A DNA stretch of 8,766 nucleotides from Phototrophicales bacterium (GTDB lineage Bacteria > Chloroflexota > Anaerolineae > Aggregatilineales > Phototrophicaceae), in contig PGTJ01000085.1 of the NCBI GenBank assembly GCA_002794515.1, forward strand, positions 1-8,766, in the 5' to 3' direction. Shown in pieces: positions 7,462 to 8,766 of this stretch. The translations under genes and the position numbers were made by a program. Under the pieces are notes generated by a model. That model was not told the DNA's origin. It did not search any database and saw only the letters and a list, made by a program, of their open reading frames with translations. How positions within the stretch are numbered: position 1 is the stretch's first letter; the number at the start of each line of letters is the position of its first letter.

Positions 7462-7498
7462 AATATGTTTTCTTTTGTGTGATATGTGCTATGTTCTC

Positions 7499-7527
7499 AT
7501 TATGCTGAAAATTGCATTTTTGCACAA
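7499..7527 (-). promoter_or_regulatory. Candidate promoter of the HD gene operon
   Basis: On the minus strand, TTGTGC (7522-7527) as -35 and CATAAT (7499-7504) as -10 are separated by 17 bases. The -10 matches the sigma-70 consensus at five of six positions. Transcription would start about 30 bases before the HD start codon. Confidence 0.45.
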
Positions 7528-7559
7528 CTCTTTTGGTGTCATGTGTCTGATGGATATTG

Positions 7560-7568
7560 TGCTATAAT
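7560..7568 (+). promoter_or_regulatory. Candidate extended -10 promoter of the TIR-like receptor gene
   Basis: A perfect TATAAT (7563-7568) is preceded by TG at 7560-7561, forming an extended -10 (TGCTATAAT). No good -35 is seen at the usual distance, which extended -10 promoters can tolerate. Transcription would begin near 7575, about 38 bases before ATG 7613. Confidence 0.5.
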
Positions 7569-7612
7569 TCACACATTCTTAGCAAAGTGATGAGATTGGA
7601 TTGTTTGATATT

Positions 7613-8766
7613 ATGCCACGTATATTGATTGCCTCGCTGAATCATACCCAACCATTTGCCGAAAAACTGCTCGACAAATTGACCCAATATTATCAATCGA
7701 TAGGGTTGCTCTCTGATGATAAACAAGTCGCCACACAATCGATTGCTGTTGCCGATATGCTCTTGGTGGTGATGGATAGCCAATGGATAAACCACATCGC
7801 CGATGATGCTGTACAATTCGATGCTCTGACCGATGCCCTGCGTCGGAGTGATTTGCCCATCATCACCGTTTTAGTTGGTGATGCAACCACCCCCCCCGTG
7901 ACCCAATTCCCGCCCGAACATCGCGCCCTGGCCTATATGAGCAAGGTGGCTATTGCCGAAGACGAAGCATTTGATGCCGATGCGCTCACATTGGCGCGTC
8001 AAATGGCGGGTTATCTCAAAGAAACATCACCAGACGGATACAAAGCCCAAACAGGTCGCGCTATTTCAGCGAAGAAACGTTCTGGTGTGCCAGTGAATGT
8101 GTTGATTATCATCGTGGCGTTGTTGTTTGGTGTGCTGATTGTCGCCATACCACGCATTCGCAACAATTCCGTCACAGCCACGCCCACCAATACCCCGCGC
8201 TTTAATGAGACGGTATCGGCACGGATGGCGCAACGCGATTTTCAATTGGGTGTGAGTGCTGGATTGAGCAATCGCGCCGATGTGCGCGGTCAGGAATTGC
8301 TCAATGGGGTGGAATTGGCATTATTAGATCGCCCTAATGTCTATATTCAAGATCTCGCCTATCCAATAGACTTGTTAGTACAAGACAATGCGTGTACTGC
8401 GCTGGGTGGTATTGATGTGGCGAATACGTTCATCGCCTCGCCTGATGTGTTGGCGGTCATTGGCGCAGGATGCGAAGAGGCATGTAAATCGGCAGTCGGG
8501 TTATATGACCGCGCAGGCATCACCACCATCAGCCCCGCTTGTACATCGCCTATCCTCACCCAAGATAATCATCCGAGCTTTTATCGGGTCATTCCATCAC
8601 AGGCGTATCATGCGGTTGCCTCTGCCCAATTTGCCCTACAACAGGGATGGACGAATGTGCTGGTCATCAGTGATGAGCAATTGATTGGCATTCAACTGGC
8701 GAATGCCTTCATCAACGCGTATCAAGCAGGTGGGGGGGCGATTACCCGCATCAGCATCGAGACGAC
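7613..8766 (+). CDS. TIR-like / transmembrane / type-I periplasmic binding protein fusion (3' end cut by window)
   Basis: The gene is open from ATG 7613 to the right edge, giving 384 residues so far. Residues 1-135 resemble bacterial TIR_2 domains: RILIASLNHTQPFAEKLLDKL, ADMLLVVMDSQWI (48-59), LPIITVLVGDATTP (81-94) and the helix ALTLARQMAGYL. The usual SYRR and DVD-x-I-xPG segments are missing. The catalytic glutamate expected in the F-V-R-x-E-I helix aligns with A71 in QFDALTDAL. KKRS and then a helix (about 160-180) form a signal anchor, followed by a Thr/Pro linker (187-196). From about 211, QLGVSAGLSNRADVRGQELL, DNACTALGG, VLAVIGAGCEEAC, AGITTISPACTSPILT and FYRVIPSQAYHA match branched-chain amino acid receptor-type PBP1 domains. 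A membrane receptor with an outside sensor is inferred. The start has only a weak ribosome site, and TTG 7601 is an alternative. Confidence 0.85.
   Translation, partial: MPRILIASLNHTQPFAEKLLDKLTQYYQSIGLLSDDKQVATQSIAVADMLLVVMDSQWINHIADDAVQFDALTDALRRSDLPIITVLVGDATTPPVTQFPPEHRALAYMSKVAIAEDEAFDADALTLARQMAGYLKETSPDGYKAQTGRAISAKKRSGVPVNVLIIIVALLFGVLIVAIPRIRNNSVTATPTNTPRFNETVSARMAQRDFQLGVSAGLSNRADVRGQELLNGVELALLDRPNVYIQDLAYPIDLLVQDNACTALGGIDVANTFIASPDVLAVIGAGCEEACKSAVGLYDRAGITTISPACTSPILTQDNHPSFYRVIPSQAYHAVASAQFALQQGWTNVLVISDEQLIGIQLANAFINAYQAGGGAITRISIET

Noticed and set aside
7562..7890. Minus-strand open frames opposite the TIR-like domain
   Set aside because: They are shadows of the plus-strand coding frame, which matches TIR-type sequence throughout.
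7890..7897. Run of eight C bases inside the TIR-like receptor gene, as a possible phase-variation or frameshift site
   Set aside because: The frame continues smoothly into typical TIR-domain sequence on both sides, and a single such run is not evidence of switching.

Overview
The window looks like chromosomal DNA from a Chloroflexota-type bacterium, probably an Anaerolineae-like lineage. This is inferred from Thr/Pro-rich linkers (TPTATPDPE, ATPTNTP) in exported proteins, an EGY-like M50 protease and moderate GC by eye. No marker gene confirms it. No rRNA, tRNA, CRISPR array, transposase or phage gene was seen, and no stretch over 300 bases lacks a gene.

Left part, plus strand (1-3673): an intramembrane M50/site-2-type protease is followed 22 bases later by a complete RecD2-type SF1 helicase. 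The two are probably co-transcribed. The helicase converges on the next gene with only 21 bases between stop codons.

Middle, minus strand (3695-7461, read right to left): an HD-domain metal phosphohydrolase is followed after 12 bases by a secreted protein of unknown function. A 164-base gap rich in inverted repeats comes next. Then comes a secreted M23/LytM-type peptidase whose stop codon overlaps the start of a TetR-family regulator (TAATG), and last a YceI-family lipid-binding-type protein. Between the TetR gene and yceI lies a perfect 20-bp palindrome centred on the -10 element of a good candidate yceI promoter. The simplest reading is that the TetR protein represses yceI by binding there.

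Right part, plus strand (7613 to the edge): a large gene, divergent from the HD gene and cut by the window end, encodes an unusual fusion. It has a degenerate TIR-like cytoplasmic domain lacking the catalytic glutamate, one transmembrane helix, a short Thr/Pro linker and an extracytoplasmic type-I periplasmic-binding-protein domain of the branched-chain amino acid receptor kind. It reads as a one-piece transmembrane receptor and is the most unusual item in the window. The 151-base divergent spacer holds a candidate promoter for each direction.

Most genes are recognisable families in ordinary form. The points worth following are the TIR-like/TM/PBP fusion, the TetR-operator-yceI arrangement and the back-to-back inverted repeats at 6011-6085.
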